64,000 nt of DNA from Volvox africanus (GCA_030268105.1 BSDZ01000078.1:5565001-5629000), one strand, 5' to 3'; shown: positions 12,421 through 24,540, counted from the first letter of the stretch. Numbers and translations: made by a program. The notes: a model not told the origin generated them from the letters alone.

Positions 12421-15039
12421 ACATTAATCGATTTATGCTCGGGGACATAGATTTTAGTTTGGCGCGACGGCAGATGAAAAAACGCAAGCGTGCTCGGCGC
12501 CGAACTACGAACCTGTGCTAAAGAGCGTGACGAGGCACGCTACTAGGCAATAACCATAAGTGAAATATGTGATTTGTCTGGCCATGATTTAAATTTCTCC
12601 GGCAGTTACCGGTAGAAGCAAAGTGAGTCTGAGTGGCGGAACTCCCAAGTCGTCGTGGCTTAACACCAAACTATTCCAAGGTTGCACTTTCTTACTTTGG
12701 AGGTATTTATCTGAGGAAAATGCGAAAGAAACTTGAAACAACAAGTAATGCAGCCAAGACATAGTCAATTATATGAAGCTCATGGCGGCGCAGTGGTGGA
12801 TTTTGCGGTGTCAAGTATTATGTTGCTGATGTGTAGCTGAAGACTGTAGGGAGCCCGTACGAATGTACAGCAAATTATGGCAGGCCCTAACGAGTTCCGG
12901 CTTTGGATCGTCCTGGATGTTGCATGTTTTGATAGTTTCGATCAAAGGCCGTGAACTGTGTTTATAATAAAATTAAAAAAAGGTGAATGCTGCCGACAAT
13001 GCATCCTGAGAATGTTGCGAGATTATTTTGGCGCAAATACTGTAAACCGAAGGGCCTGAAGCAGAAAGGTTTGCAATTGTCATAACCTACATGTAAACAA
13101 TTTTTTACTCCGAGTTGTCACGCATCAAAGATCCGCTATGAAGCTGTACGGTGGATGCAGTCCACCTCACTGCATAGGTAGCGAGGTTGGACGATCCTTA
13201 TCTGCGAACGAAAGTGTAATTAAGTATTGTTATCTCTGTGTATCTGACTTGTGTAATTCTGGAAGTCATACCAAGTTCTGCGCATTATCGGTTCACTTCC
13301 GTTTCGAGATTTATTAGTGTTAAACGTCCTCCCAAAACCGCCCAGCTGCAATTCTTGCACCCTGCCGTTCTCAACAGCCATTAGTTATTTGCATTACAAT
13401 AGAACTCCAACAACCTAAGCTGAAAGATAGCCGCTTAGGGATTATGGTATTACGCAACCTTCCACAGGGAAGTGCGGAGAAGCATCACCTGAATGACAGG
13501 CAGTGGCAGCCCACCAGCAACGGTTTCCACTTATCCTTCCAGTAGTAGTGAGTACTCCTTACTTCCTAGCTAGCTATTCCTGTGGTATCTAGCACCGCCG
13601 TATTCCCGATCATTCCGGAGTGTAGCATCCTCGCGGTGCAAAGATGCCGCTTCTCTTTAATTCCTCTTGTTACCTGCTCGCCCTATATAATGAAGCTGAA
13701 CCCTTGTGCCAGGGCTACATCGCAGCACACGGGCTCAAGGTCCGCCAGGGCCTGCGTACACACGCTTTCACGTTCGATCCCGGTTCGATCCCGTACATCA
13801 GGACAGGCTTTCGCAATCGTTGAGAAGAAAACATGTTGCACGGCTAACTTCCCTACCGCAAATCTAAAGAAACAGATTGATTAGGAAAAGGGGAACCCTT
13901 GCTAAGACAAAGGACGCGACTTGTGTAATATGCATGTCTTGAATATAAGTCATCACGAAATGGATCCCGAAAGGTTGGTTGGTGGAACCTCACCCTGAAC
14001 TGGGGCGGATGTTATCAGAACAGTGCCATATCTAAAACCCTGTTTAATTCCATTCGCATTTTCCGGTTAAAAGGAATACCATAAATGCGCATGGAGCACG
14101 ACGCACAACAATGCGCACGCAGTGCGGTGTGTTTAAGCCTGTTACAGCACTGAAATATGATATTGAGGTGAACTGCACTATGGATGTACTATTCTAATGT
14201 AGCTCGTGCGCTGAAGCAAGTTAGGGGAGCCTTTCAGGCGTTGTCCGCTTGTCATACCTTGCGCATGATCGTTGGAGAAATCTGGCACACGCTGGCACTA
14301 ACGCAAATGGCCGGTTTGCCACTTTGGTTCTGCAGTTTCACGCAACTTGAATAAATGAATACGCGTGACCCCGGAATTCAACATGGGTTTTAATCTTGAC
14401 TATGAAAACATCTGGTCGCTGACGATTTTGCCGGTCCTTGCGTCCCTGTATGTCGACCATCCGAAATGACAAGATCCATCTGGTTATTTTCTTCAGTTGC
14501 CTAAGGTAGTTTCCATTGAAGTTTGTAAACAGTACTTCACGTTAACTGCCTTCCAGAATCCAGAAGGATCCAGAAGGAATGACGATCGCGGACAGCAAAA
14601 GCAAAATGGCGCGAGTCTCGCGGAGGGCCTTGCGCGGCCATGGGCGCTGCCCACCCAGAGATTCCCCGTCATCCGTCCCGATGTTAGGAAATTGGTATTG
14701 AGCCAATGCGAGTACAGAGAAAAATACTGCGGCAACTCTTCTGCTTTTGTGCCGAGTGTTGACGGGGCCAGACACCGAGCATACACCGAACCTCCCTGAA
14801 ACCTTCTGGACCTGGCTCAAAGACACAAAACAGGCCACAGAGATGGTAAGATGGACACATTTCAAGATGTACACCTTCCTCCTTTCCTCTGTAAACAGCG
14901 GTTCAGCGACCGGAAATACGTTTGCCTATGTCCTCGTTTCCTGTTTCGGGACTCGTCTTGACGCGCTGTCAAATCTGTATGCATGCAAGGCCCGCGATGC
15001 ATGTCTCACATTGTTACGTGCATATCATTGCCTCGACAG
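12421..15039. other. Intergenic, no recognisable gene
   Basis: This is AT-richer DNA upstream of both the Kazal gene (minus) and the next plus-strand gene. Upstream exons of the latter may lie in the 14.5-15.0 kb part but could not be supported. No repeats or RNA genes were seen. Confidence 0.5.
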
Positions 15040-18000
15040 GGTTGCGGTGCGTCGGCGCCTTTGGAACCGGCATCCAAGAAGCGGATGGCAGCCGCTGCCG
15101 CGATTGCCGCGTCCACGCAAGCCAGCGACTCCACGCCTTCACCCAACGCTTCCCGCAGTGCCGCACGTTTCCCCGCGGACAATGCTGCACTGGCGCCACA
15201 GCGCGCTTGTTCCGCTGAAAAAGCCGGTGCGGGACGTTCGGTATGGCACAATACTTGATTGTATTTTGTGCCGAGCTCTGCAAGCGCTGATTAGCGTAGA
15301 CGAGCGGCCGTTCGTGAGTGCACAGAAAAGGGTTATTGTCATGGGCAACAGTCTTTCTTCGTGGATTGCTCTCTGGCAAGTGAATCAGATAGCCATGCGT
15401 GAGGAGATGCGCCATGTCATTTACTCGCAGATTTGCTCGGAAAACCCATTTGTTCCAGCTCGATCTAAGCTCTATCGTCCATGGGACACATTCGCAGGTA
15501 AATCTCGCGAAGGTGTTGGAGGGAGCGAACCCACTCGTAATCTTCCGGGAAGCAGCAGTCGCAGTGGCAGTCGTGCCGCTAGTGGGGTCAGCGCCCGCGG
15601 TGACGGCTTCGTGAAGGCTGCAGCCATAAAGGTACCCGCGGGCGCCGTTGTGAGAGGCCGGTGTGGTGAGGCGCCGGCGGACGCATGCCGTTCGGTAAGT
15701 CGACGTACCGGCTGATGGGGAAATGACACCTAGCGCCGCATACGCCGTGGCCTTGTAAAATGTCAAAACTCGTGTACGTTGATTGCTCGCCCGCTGCTTT
15801 GGCTTGGGTAGTCTGTTGCTATTGCTCTTGCCGTTGCTGTTGCCGTTGCTGTTATAACAAAGGCGTCTATGCGTGCGTTGTCTGTGTGTACCAGCATCTT
15901 CCCACTGTATTGCCGCATGGCTGCACTGGTCGTTGCGCAGCTTAAATTACCCTTACAACTGCTATAGCTTCCATTGAACGCTTCGCTTAGGAAACGATTC
16001 GCGCGGGAAAAGATGCGGCGGTGGGTGGGGACCCCGCCGCATCAAATGGCGACGTCTTCGCTATGCCAAGTGGCGATGCAGTTGAGGTCACAATATCGAA
16101 TAGGACTGAGAGCATGATTGCAAGACTCGGCACTGATAACGACGAATGGGTGAGTGCGCTGCATTCGGTGCAAATCAATCCTCTGCTAGTGCAAAGGCCA
16201 TACAACAGAAACACTTTTGCTGCTGGCGCATATGCAGTTATCGAACGATAGAATCTACTGGCTTGTGATGTGAAGGTAAACGCACCGGTCCCCATTGCGC
16301 GGATGTGGAGCGCGTCTTCATTCGTAAGGATGTCAAAAGGATAGGACGACAGTAAGGATGTCACGAATGTCAGTTGTCCGCATCGCATCTCAAATTTTGT
16401 CCATGCAGATTGCCACTCTTGACCCAGATCACTGTTTTTAAGTGCACCCTCTGGCACTACTGCGATCTGCATTACTATGGCACCACGTAACGATGGCGCG
16501 AAAGGCAGCAGGCTATCAGGGTCTTGTGTATCCATCAAACGCTCGCACAGGAGATCTCGCAGAAGTAATGTCACCGTTTAAAGTTATAGGCCCTCTCTAT
16601 TCACCGAAGATGCTGACGGCCTTGTACCCTTGAAGGTGATTCTACCCACCAAACAACAATACCGCACCCCGTTTACTGGACCCCATCACCCCAGCGGCAC
16701 AACGAGCTTGTTGACCCCAGCCAGCAGTCATGGTCCGGGCGGATCACTCGCGAAGCGGCATTTTCGGGGGAGGAGGAGATCCTGGAAGCTGCGGATGCGC
16801 CTAAGGTGGCAACATCTTGGAGTGACGACGATAAGGCGGCGCCCGTGGTAACGGCAGAGGCGGCGGGGCGGGTACCAAGGTCAAGTAACTTCTCGGGACT
16901 GAAGCCTGTCGATGCTGCTGCAGTGCAGATGTCAGCAGGCAGCGGACTGGGGACGTCTTTGTTGGCAAACGGAACGTGGCGCCCTATCTCCGCAGGAGCG
17001 ATTCTTGGTGCGGCCACGGCCCCACGGATGCCTTCCGATAGGCCGCATTCGGCGGCGGCGACAGTTGAAGCTTCACAGCCTGTTACCTTTTCGGATGTGA
17101 AGTCGGGCCGTTCTGCTGCCGCTTTGCTGCCTTCTGAAAGCAGGCCCGGTTCAGCGGCTGCGGCTGCGGATGGGGGAATGTCGCGGCCTAACTCCGGAGC
17201 CCTGAAATTGAGCAATTCAGCGGCTGTAGGGATGCCAAGAAGTAGGCCAGGGTCAGCATCAGCGGCATTACAACCCCCAGATGTCACACTGGCTCGCACA
17301 GGACCCTATGGCCCGGCAGGAGCTGAGGCGGCGTTTGAGGCGGTGGGAGCTACAAAGCGGGAGTCGATGGACCCCCTGAAGGCTGTGAAGCCAATCGACG
17401 AGGCTGCTCGGTCCAGCCATGATGGCCGGTTAGAGCTGGACGGTGACATGACCGCGTCCTGGGAGACGTCGATGCCTCCTGTTTCAACACGGCATAGACA
17501 TCGTTACGCCCTCAGCGGTGAACAAGAGGAAGGCAGTAATGCGGAGGAGGAGGAGGAGGAAGGGATGGCGGGTTTTAAGGTGAGCGCGGTGCCTAAGGAC
17601 CTGAGTTGCGAGCTGTCGGGGGCAGGCTCCAACGTGGCCGCGCTGTTGACGGTGCCGCCAGCGGTCTTCCAGTCCAGTAAGGAGATTGGCGAGCAGGCGG
17701 GCGACGAGCTATTAGAGGACGCCGGCAGTGTGGAGGCTCCAGCTGCAACTGCAGCGGCTGAGGCCCCTGCTAAACTCCGCCACGGGTCTGGTTCAGAGCT
17801 GCTGAGCTATGAACAGGAAGAACGATGTGCCGCCCTTTCGGCCGCTGAGGCGATGGCTGCAGGTGGGGCTATGGCTGCCGCTGAGGCTATGGCTGCCGCA
17901 CCAAGGAAGTCTCGCAGTGATGACCCAGATGTAAAGGGCGATCCCTTGCGGGTTGGTGGGCCAACGACGGCGACTGATACTGATGCATACACGGACATTG

Positions 18001-18176
18001 CACCAGCTGGTGGAGGCGTCACAGCCACCGGAAATGACACGGGCGAGGAAGAGCACGAGGATTCAGACGACGAGGAGCTGCAGACTTCCTTGGCCACGGA
18101 GACCACAGAAGTGGTGCCTTTCACAGAGCCTGGCGATGCGAAGCAGCGCAGGACGACCGACCCACGCGATGGCTAG
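15040..18176 (+). CDS. Unrecognised low-complexity Ala/Ser/Glu-rich protein, C-terminal exons
   Basis: Four exons, all phase 0: 15040-15240, 15498-15599, 15991-16149 and 16695-18176 (the last is 494 codons including stop). No known domain was recognised. Exon 1 is Ala/Ser/Pro-rich (MAAAAAIAAST). Exon 2 reads VLEGANPLVIFREAAVAV. Exon 3 is hydrophilic. Exon 4 is dominated by RPGSA/RPHSA-type repeats, a run of Glu near 17,540-17,565, AMAAAEAMAA-type Ala repeats and an acidic tail (EEEHEDSDDEEL). This composition suggests a largely disordered protein or the tail of a larger regulatory protein such as a kinase. The N-terminus was not found. A missing exon may sit in the 16,150-16,694 gap, near 16,410-16,500. 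Exon joins rest on phase and splice borders only. Confidence 0.55.
15814..15853. repeat. GTTGCT/GTTGCC microsatellite
   Basis: This is an imperfect hexamer run of TTGCT/TTGCC units lying in the predicted intron 15,600-15,990. Confidence 0.7.
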
Positions 18177-19318
18177 TTTATCTGGCAGGCCAGCTGGACG
18201 TTTAACGATTGCCTAGCTTATACCCGCTTGTGAGATAGTTGGTGCGTCCCGTTTGGGCCGGATGTGGGAAGAGTTTGGCGACACTCTGGCCTGGCTTGGC
18301 CTCCCCGGCGTACTGTTGGCGTTCCGAGGAGGTTATTTTAGGCAGGATAGTGGCAGTGTTCGGGGGCTCCAGGTGATTGGATTCGGGATACGTGTCCAAT
18401 CAGTTCCGTATGCAGTCAATGCATCATGGCAAGGACTGGGGGTTGATGGCTCCGTAGGGCTTGCGCTTTGTGAACGCCTCCGCTCCTTCCTGGCTTCGTC
18501 GCTCGAAGGGGAGGCGGGGAGGCACGAAGTGTAATCAAGTATCGCGCTAGCGGGGCTTTTCATCAGGCCGTAGAGAGCTTTCTTTCCCTTTGTTCCGATC
18601 ATCTGGATGCATATCAGCGTATATAAGTAGATTGCAGGTCTTAGACGCAATTGCTGATGAGTGGCAATATACACTGTTTTCTCTACATGAAGGGTTTGTT
18701 TGGAATTTTGGATTTTGCTGATGCATGCTTTCAAGTCGCACTGCGTCACTCCTTTTACAGATGTCTTGCTTCATGCGTCTTAGTCTTTTCCTCGCTCGCT
18801 CAGCCCTGCTCAATCTTTTTTGAGGATCCGTGCGTGTGCTTTAGGGTCCCAGGAAGTTTAGGTTCTTTCTACTGCTGCCTGCTTGTTTCTGATCAACGAT
18901 GTATCTTGCTAAGAAAAACACCTTCCATTCAAGCGTTCCTCACAAATGCATGCGTGGAAGCACACACTGATGATTTGGAATCTCTAGGTGGTGGTCTTGC
19001 TTTTATCCCATGGTTGCGTGCAAGCCGGCCTGATCGCTCGGGCTCTCTGTGTACTCTCTTGCCCCTTCCGTCCCAGCATCATAGAACATCTTGCCCGTGC
19101 TTAACTTTTGTCCGTAAATGGCATTATACCGCCGGGAACAGAAGACAGATAGAAAGACTCAGACTTCATCATTTCCTTGCGAGAGGTAAACACACAGGGT
19201 GCCGCCAGACGCCAATCCACGCCTGCACGATGTATGCGCACCCATGCATTATGTCCTATGTATGATATGTGAAAAGTACAAATATGGGTTCAGAAGCATA
19301 AAAAAGAAACTTCTTTAT
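18177..19318. other. 3' flank of the Ala/Ser-rich gene, no further gene
   Basis: An open frame of 204 codons on the plus strand (18,651-19,265) is Cys/Phe-rich, without family resemblance or splice context. I regard it as UTR or noncoding. Nothing else is recognisable. Confidence 0.45.
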
Positions 19319-19321
19319 TTT

Positions 19322-19360
19322 TGGGTTTAGGGTTTTTAGGGTTTTAGGGTTTTAGGGTTA
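19322..19360 (+). repeat. Interstitial telomere-like repeats (left)
   Basis: About five units mixing TTTAGGG, TTTTTAGGG and TTTTAGGG. The G-rich strand runs left to right, the orientation expected if the DNA to the left once ended here as a chromosome end. TTTAGGG is the plant-type telomere repeat and TTTTAGGG the Chlamydomonas-type. Confidence 0.8.
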
Positions 19361-19364
19361 GTCC

Positions 19365-19454
19365 ATATATGGACTGGGACTTCTAATATAGTCCCAGTCC
19401 ATATATTATGTTGGGGACTATATTTTTTCTGCCTCCATATAGTCCCCAACATAA
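19365..19454. repeat. Two adjacent perfect 17 bp hairpins
   Basis: ATATATGGACTGGGACT (19365-19381) pairs with its exact complement at 19390-19406. TTATGTTGGGGACTATA (19406-19422) pairs with 19438-19454. The hairpins share a border base and follow the telomere-like block directly. The first arm also begins inside a 14 bp perfect palindrome at 19361-19374. Confidence 0.75.
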
Positions 19455-19585
19455 TCCAGATGAGTATTTAAACAACGATTATGCACAAGAAAATTAACAG
19501 GCGACCTGTGCCTTGAATGTTCTAAGCTCATATGGTTTTTTAGAACATTAACCCCAGTTACGGATAAGAGATTCTAGGTTTAGAG

Positions 19586-19675
19586 CTGTTCAGAGAGCTT
19601 TTAGAACAAGGAATTTTTATGGTCACGAGAGTGAAGAAAAATATGAAGAATAAGCTTATGTCCTTAATTGAATAG
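19586..19675 (+). pseudogene. IS982-family transposase fragment (bacterial)
   Basis: A 29-codon frame ending in TAG reads LFRELLEQGIFMVTRVKKN and then MKNKLMSLIE. This closely fits the IS982 transposase stretch of the type GVQLVTGIRKNMKNKLMPL. The sequence is AT-rich, unlike the host genes. Traces just upstream (GATAAGAGATTC, as in DKGY) are out of frame. It is a short, dead scrap of bacterial origin lying 32 bp outside the left CACTA element. Confidence 0.6.
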
Positions 19676-19707
19676 CCTCACTGCTAGAATGTTTTCTTCC
19701 TAGCACC

Positions 19708-19853
19708 CACTATAACAACAGATTCGTGCGTTAGGCTCGCGTTAGGCTGCGTTAGGGCGCGTATGTGTGCGTTTTGTGCGTTAGCGGTTGTGTTAGCCTA
19801 ACGCGAGCCTAACGCAAAGAAATAGAAAACTGGACAGAACGTCTGTTATAGTG
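19708..19853. repeat. 146 bp terminal block with its own inverted CACTATAAC ends
   Basis: The element's first 146 bp begin CACTATAACAACAG and end GTCTGTTATAGTG, an extra inverted copy of the tip. Inside are opposing GCCTAACGC and GCGTTAGGC repeats. The same block is at 29,768-29,923 in the other copy. It resembles a nested MITE or a duplicated terminus. Confidence 0.65.
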
Positions 19854-20100
19854 CGTCGTTTTCAAGTTTGTTTAAATGAAAACAATATTTATAATGAGTA
19901 TAAAAGTTCCCTGCAATTTTTATTACGTTTCGTGGTGCTCGAAAATCGGGGGCTTGCGTATGTTCTAACGCGAGCCTAACGCAAACCTAACGCACGCGAT
20001 CGCAAACCTAACGCACGCGTTAACTTTACGCAAACAGCTTGCGTATATCTTGCGTACAGTGCGTTACCATACGCACGTAACGCACTGTAACGCAGTTTAC
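19730..20100. repeat. 5' subterminal GCGTTAG/CTAACGC repeats of left CACTA
   Basis: Many direct and inverted copies of GCGTTAGG, GCCTAACGC and TAACGCA are present. In other CACTA elements, subterminal repeats bind the element-encoded TNPA-type protein; that role here is inference. Confidence 0.75.
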
Positions 20101-20907
20101 GTTTATGTAGATAGCGCATAATAATGTTCGGAGCACGGGTTCGCCGGATTTATTTAGTTTGCTTACTTGCTCTTATTGTGCAGTAGCATTGGAGACTTTG
20201 TGCATAAAATATCTTCAAAGTTAATTTCAATTTAGGATAGCGCTATGAATGCTAGTCGTTGTACAAGAGATTGCTCTGGTGAACGCTTGTTAACATCGCT
20301 AAATCGCTACCATTATATGGATTTAGAACCTGTACATGTGGCTTACTTTGTAACATAAAACTCTTAAGTGCCACACATGTCTCTTCATGGCTACCTTTCT
20401 AGTTATGGAAGGCTTTCTAATTATTGAGCAGCAAGCTGCCGGAGTTAGCAAGCGTGGGTAAGGATCGCGGAAAGTTGGCAACAGCAAACCTTACACAGTA
20501 GCCAGGCAACAATGTTGCCAGATGGAGACCCAAACAAAGTCACCAAGAGCCACAGTTACACATCGAGCAGGCCCCCAAAATTATATAGCCTTTTCCGGCA
20601 AGCACCATAGCAGCTTTGCGTAGGTGTGAAAATTGACCATGAAAATTGACCATGTGTGAGACGTACTCTATGACCCCAATGCTTCCCAAATCCAGACATA
20701 TTGCAAGGCAGATTAGTTCAATCGCTGCACGGGAATGAATACTTCAACGGATTCACGCCACAATTTTCAGCACGGTTATTATTTTGTCATCGCATAAAAA
20801 CGTAATGCACATTTTAAGGGGAAGGCTTGGAACCAGGCTCAGAAGAAACTAACTATCCATATATCCCTAAAACAGCCATCTGTTCAATTGGTATCCCCTG
20901 AAGTAAG

Positions 20908-23387
20908 CAGAATCAGTATACGAAAGGATCATGATCGTGGTGAGCCATCAAAGCGGAACAGGTCATATGAGCAGGCCGCCATCAACAAAGCCGTCCACGA
21001 CAACGTGCCGTACAACCTCGACAGCAGCCTGAAGAATCCACGGGTCCTCATTGCAAAGGATATTCAACGTGTGCCGCATCTGCAGCCCGTTTGGGATAAG
21101 TGCTTTGCTGCTGGCTTTGCACAAGTGGCTGACTTACAGCCAAGAGTTACGGTCGACTGCTTCAAGAAGAAATGGCAAAAGTACGTACATGTTTATTTTC
21201 CTACTGTTATGCTTCTAGTGATTATCTTGTTTGTGGTCATCATACATGCCATCCATATCATTAGCTTACTTTCAGTGGGGACAGACAACAATAGAATGAA
21301 GCATGCACAGTATAAAAAGTAAGCACTTTTATTTGGTGCATCCCATGTACTTTGTAGATATGCAACGGATTACAATGCCCAACATGCAAGGTACGAAAAG
21401 GTGAAGGCCACCCAAAAGGAGGAACTTGCCTGCAAGCCAGGTTTGTGAGCTCGTACTGCTACTTGTCATCCATATACTTTTTTACAACATATTTTGATCA
21501 GGTTGTTTGATAAAAAAATCCTTTCTATGTATTTTGAAAAATGGAATATGGGGTAAACGCGGGCCAAAGATTTGTTTTACGACAAAGGACATGCCATGCC
21601 GCTTACGCTATGTACGGGATTACGAAAACTTTCGACAATGATGTGTATCATGGCATCTGGCGTTGATGTTCGTCTTCACATTATTTTTATGTAGATGAGT
21701 TTGAGAAGAAGCCATGGAAGAAGCTGTGGAACAAGGAGTCTTGGGCAGCCTGGAGGAGCTTCAAGTACGCTCAGCCAGATAACCCAGATGCGGGTCCCAG
21801 TGAGCACCGCATTGTGATGGAGGATTTGAATGTGACAGATCGGCAACAGGAGCTTATTAATACACTTGTGCAGCGGAAGCAGATTGAAAGCAGTAAGACA
21901 TCCTTTGCCGTACCAGCCACTCCAGTGCCGGTTGGAGCTGGTGGAACAGCTCAGCATACACCAGGCCTTGGTGCACTGGAGTTGCCAAAAGGCACTAGGG
22001 TAAGATGCGATTATGCATGTGTTCACTTTAATTATTGCTGCTGCTTCGCCACCATAATAGTACGTACTTCTTAGTATGTTTGCAGAAAGTACATCACAGT
22101 TCATGCATAACCTTTTTTTTATTTTAGCTAGTACAACAATAACAATGTTTTCATGCCTTCATTTCCTTGTTTACAAAATGCTTAATTGCTACCAAACCGC
22201 AGAAAAGCGGCCGAAATGACGAGCCGCCAGGAACTCAGGATGGGCGCACTAGCAAACGCCAAAAGTAGCCCGCACATGGTGAAGATGCATTGATGATGGT
22301 GCTGGCTACCAATGCAGCTCGCATACATCAGAAGGAGGAGATCCAGGCCGCTAGACGCCGACAGGTTAGTCCAAATAATAGTGGTAAAGAGAGTGGTTGA
22401 TGGGGTGTGCAAATTTCCAGGCGCGCTTAGCAAGGTTATTGCAGGATGGGTGATGTACATTATGGATTGCATGTACAGGGATGTACAGGTCATTAATGTC
22501 CTTTAACCTGTTTTCTCCTTTTTGTCTTTTATGTAATTGTTCCTATTTTCCTCAAACATACTTCCTTTTCATGTAGGCAAAGAGTCCACAGCCCTCTAAG
22601 GCAAGGAACTCCAGCAGGAATGCTACGAACTCAAGCAAGGCGGCAGCGAAAAAGGTACAGCCCATTAATGAATATTCATCCTGTCTTCCCGTTTTAGTGA
22701 GTTGTAATTTTATGTTTCGTTCTATTCTTTTAATTTGCTGCGTGCTTTGTGGTTTGATGTGGTATACGTCGATTTGTTTTTCTCTTTTTAAAAAGAAAAT
22801 ATAAGCTTATCATTTCTAAAATCATATATGTATGTTAACGGTGGCCCTTGAAGGTAACAAACGACGGCGATGTGCGGCCATCCACGAAAGTGAGACGGAC
22901 AAGCACGGGCATCAAAAGAAAGGTACAATATATTGAGGCCCGGCATTAATTACTTTTTAATTATATTTGCTATCACTACCTAGTCCCTTCACGTATTTTG
23001 GACCAGCAGGTGCCGGTGGAAGACAAGTCTACGGACGGTGACGACAATAATGACAGTTACGACCACCGGCGAAAGAAGGTAAATTTCCTGAGTTCAGCTT
23101 GTTGTCTTAATTTCCTGCTTGTATGAATGTAATATTCTAATATGTGTTGTTTCGACTGATAAACGTCAAGAGTGCTATCGTAACCGAAAATGATTGCTGG
23201 GTCGTGTCGGCTTAATTTACCTTTATATATATGCATGTAAATAAGTATAATTTTCCTTTTCTGAACTTTTCAGGAGTTGTTTGAGGAGGAGGTGAGCAAG
23301 GACGAGAGGAGTGAGGACGAGCAGGATGATGCCACCAGTGCGCGAGAGGACGACGACAACGACGATAGTGAAATAGAAGACTATTAG
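20908..23387 (+). pseudogene. Split gene carried by left CACTA (TNPA-like accessory candidate), one nonsense codon
   Basis: Exons: about 20908-21180, 21358-21440, 21695-21999, 22203-22364, 22577-22654, 22854-22922, 23007-23078, 23274-23387. All are GT-AG and in frame. The first exon's start is uncertain and no initiator was found. Recognisable stretches are basic/aromatic: VDCFKKKWQKYATDYNAQHA and KKPWKKLWNKESWAAWRSF. A basic middle (AARRRQAKS, STGIKRK) and a strongly acidic end (EDDDNDDSEIEDY) follow. No catalytic domain was recognised. By position in a CACTA element it may be a DNA-binding accessory protein, but that is inference. At 22266-22268 TAG interrupts the frame; the inverted copy has CAG there. 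Translation resumes sensibly after it, so this copy looks recently dead. Confidence 0.65.
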
Positions 23388-23869
23388 ATAGAACTAACAT
23401 CTATCATGTTTGTTTCTAAGCTTATATTAGAGCGGGCTGCTAAATGTTCGGTGGCAGATGAAGTTAGGATGTATGTACCTAATGATGATTGAAATGATTG
23501 GTGCATGGTACAAATGATTATTTAACTCATAAACAAAATTTGATTGGCAGGATTGGATGTGTAGAAATTTGATTGTTTCGTTGAATTAATGGGTAGTCAC
23601 TCACCAATGGCTGCTTACCTGGATGCTTTCCGAATAATGAGCTGTAAATTATTTCCTGGAATATTTTCATCTATCAAAACTGAAATCCTATTGATATTCT
23701 TCATAACAGCTACGTACATTACGACAGGATAGTATCCGTACACAAAAAATAATTCTGCAGCGGGTTGGCAAAACAGCAAACAATAACAGGAACGATAACT
23801 GAAACAGTAAAGAAATAACCAGAACGACCAAAAGTAGTTAAGAGAGCAAGAATGCGAGGCTGCCTCGTA

Positions 23870-24437
23870 CGCAAAGCGAAAGTGGCGCGAATGTTGCTAT
23901 CGCACGCGTAAGACCTTGCGAAAGCATGCGAATATGTTAGTTACATGCGTATAAAACTTTTACGCAACCCACAACTGCTAGCTGTGTACACATTATTCGC
24001 AGCATACGCAAGCATGCGTTAATGCGCGTTAATGCGCGTTAGGCGTGCGTATATTGTGCGTTAGAGAACTTTAAGTGCGTTAACTTCCATGCACGCTATG
24101 TATTTTTGCTTGCGTATGGGTCTCTAACGCTTGCGTTGCGTTAGGCCTAACGCACACCTTAGAATCTATGTGGGTGGGTTTGACATTGCGTAAGTTCACG
24201 TTAGGTTGCGTTAGCTAACGCAAAGTAAACGCAAACATTTTCGTTCCCTCCCAAAAAAGTTTATTTGCGATTGCGTTAGGTGCGTTAGGATTGCGTTAGC
24301 GATACGCAAGCAATAACGCAATGCGTTTGATTTGCGTTAGGCTTTGCGTTAGCTCGCGTTAGTTCGCGTTAAGCTTGCGTTAGGCTTGCGTTAGGGGTCC
24401 CTAACGCGAGCCTAACGCGAGCTAACGCACGAATTCC
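23870..24437. repeat. 3' subterminal GCGTTAG repeats of left CACTA
   Basis: More than twenty GCGTTAG/CTAACGC motifs appear in both orientations. They are densest at 24,260-24,437 and mirrored at 25,620-26,160 in the other copy. Confidence 0.8.
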
Positions 24438-24451
24438 TTGTTATAGTGACC

Positions 24452-24540
24452 GATAAATCTTTTTCATCAAATGTTTGTATGCCCAGGGAAACTCTATTAA
24501 TTCCGGCTGATTTAAATTGCTTGAATTTATCTGTTTCAAG
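24452..24540 (-). pseudogene. hemW: hemW-like radical SAM fragment (bacterial)
   Basis: The minus-strand frame reads LETDKFKQFKSAGINRVSLG and then IQTFDEKDL. This is the conserved stretch of HemW (formerly HemN-like coproporphyrinogen oxidase family) of the type KF..F..AGINRLSLGIQSF. Only about 29 codons survive. It is cut on one side by the CACTA insertion and on the other joined directly to a folC scrap. Confidence 0.65.

Larger units (their letters stand above)
19708..24448 (+). mobile_element. CACTA (EnSpm/CMC) DNA transposon, left copy
   Basis: The 4,741 bp element starts CACTATAACAA and ends TTGTTATAGTG. It is flanked by a 3 bp duplication, ACC, at 19705-19707 and 24449-24451. CACTA termini plus a 3 bp TSD define the superfamily. 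Inverted ends extend to about 26 bp (shared ATTCGTGCGTTAG after a 3 bp mismatch), then dense subterminal GCGTTAG-type repeats. A split gene occupies the middle, but no DDE transposase (TNPD/TNP2-like) was found, so it is non-autonomous or decayed. A second inverted copy lies at 25,610-29,923. Confidence 0.9.

Noticed and set aside
15987..16574. 195-codon minus-strand open frame
   Set aside because: It is the complement of a better supported plus-strand exon (15991-16149) and adjoining intron; no family resemblance.
18651..19265. 204-codon open frame on the plus strand
   Set aside because: Unusual Cys/Phe-rich composition, no domain, no splice partners; probably noncoding 3' flank.
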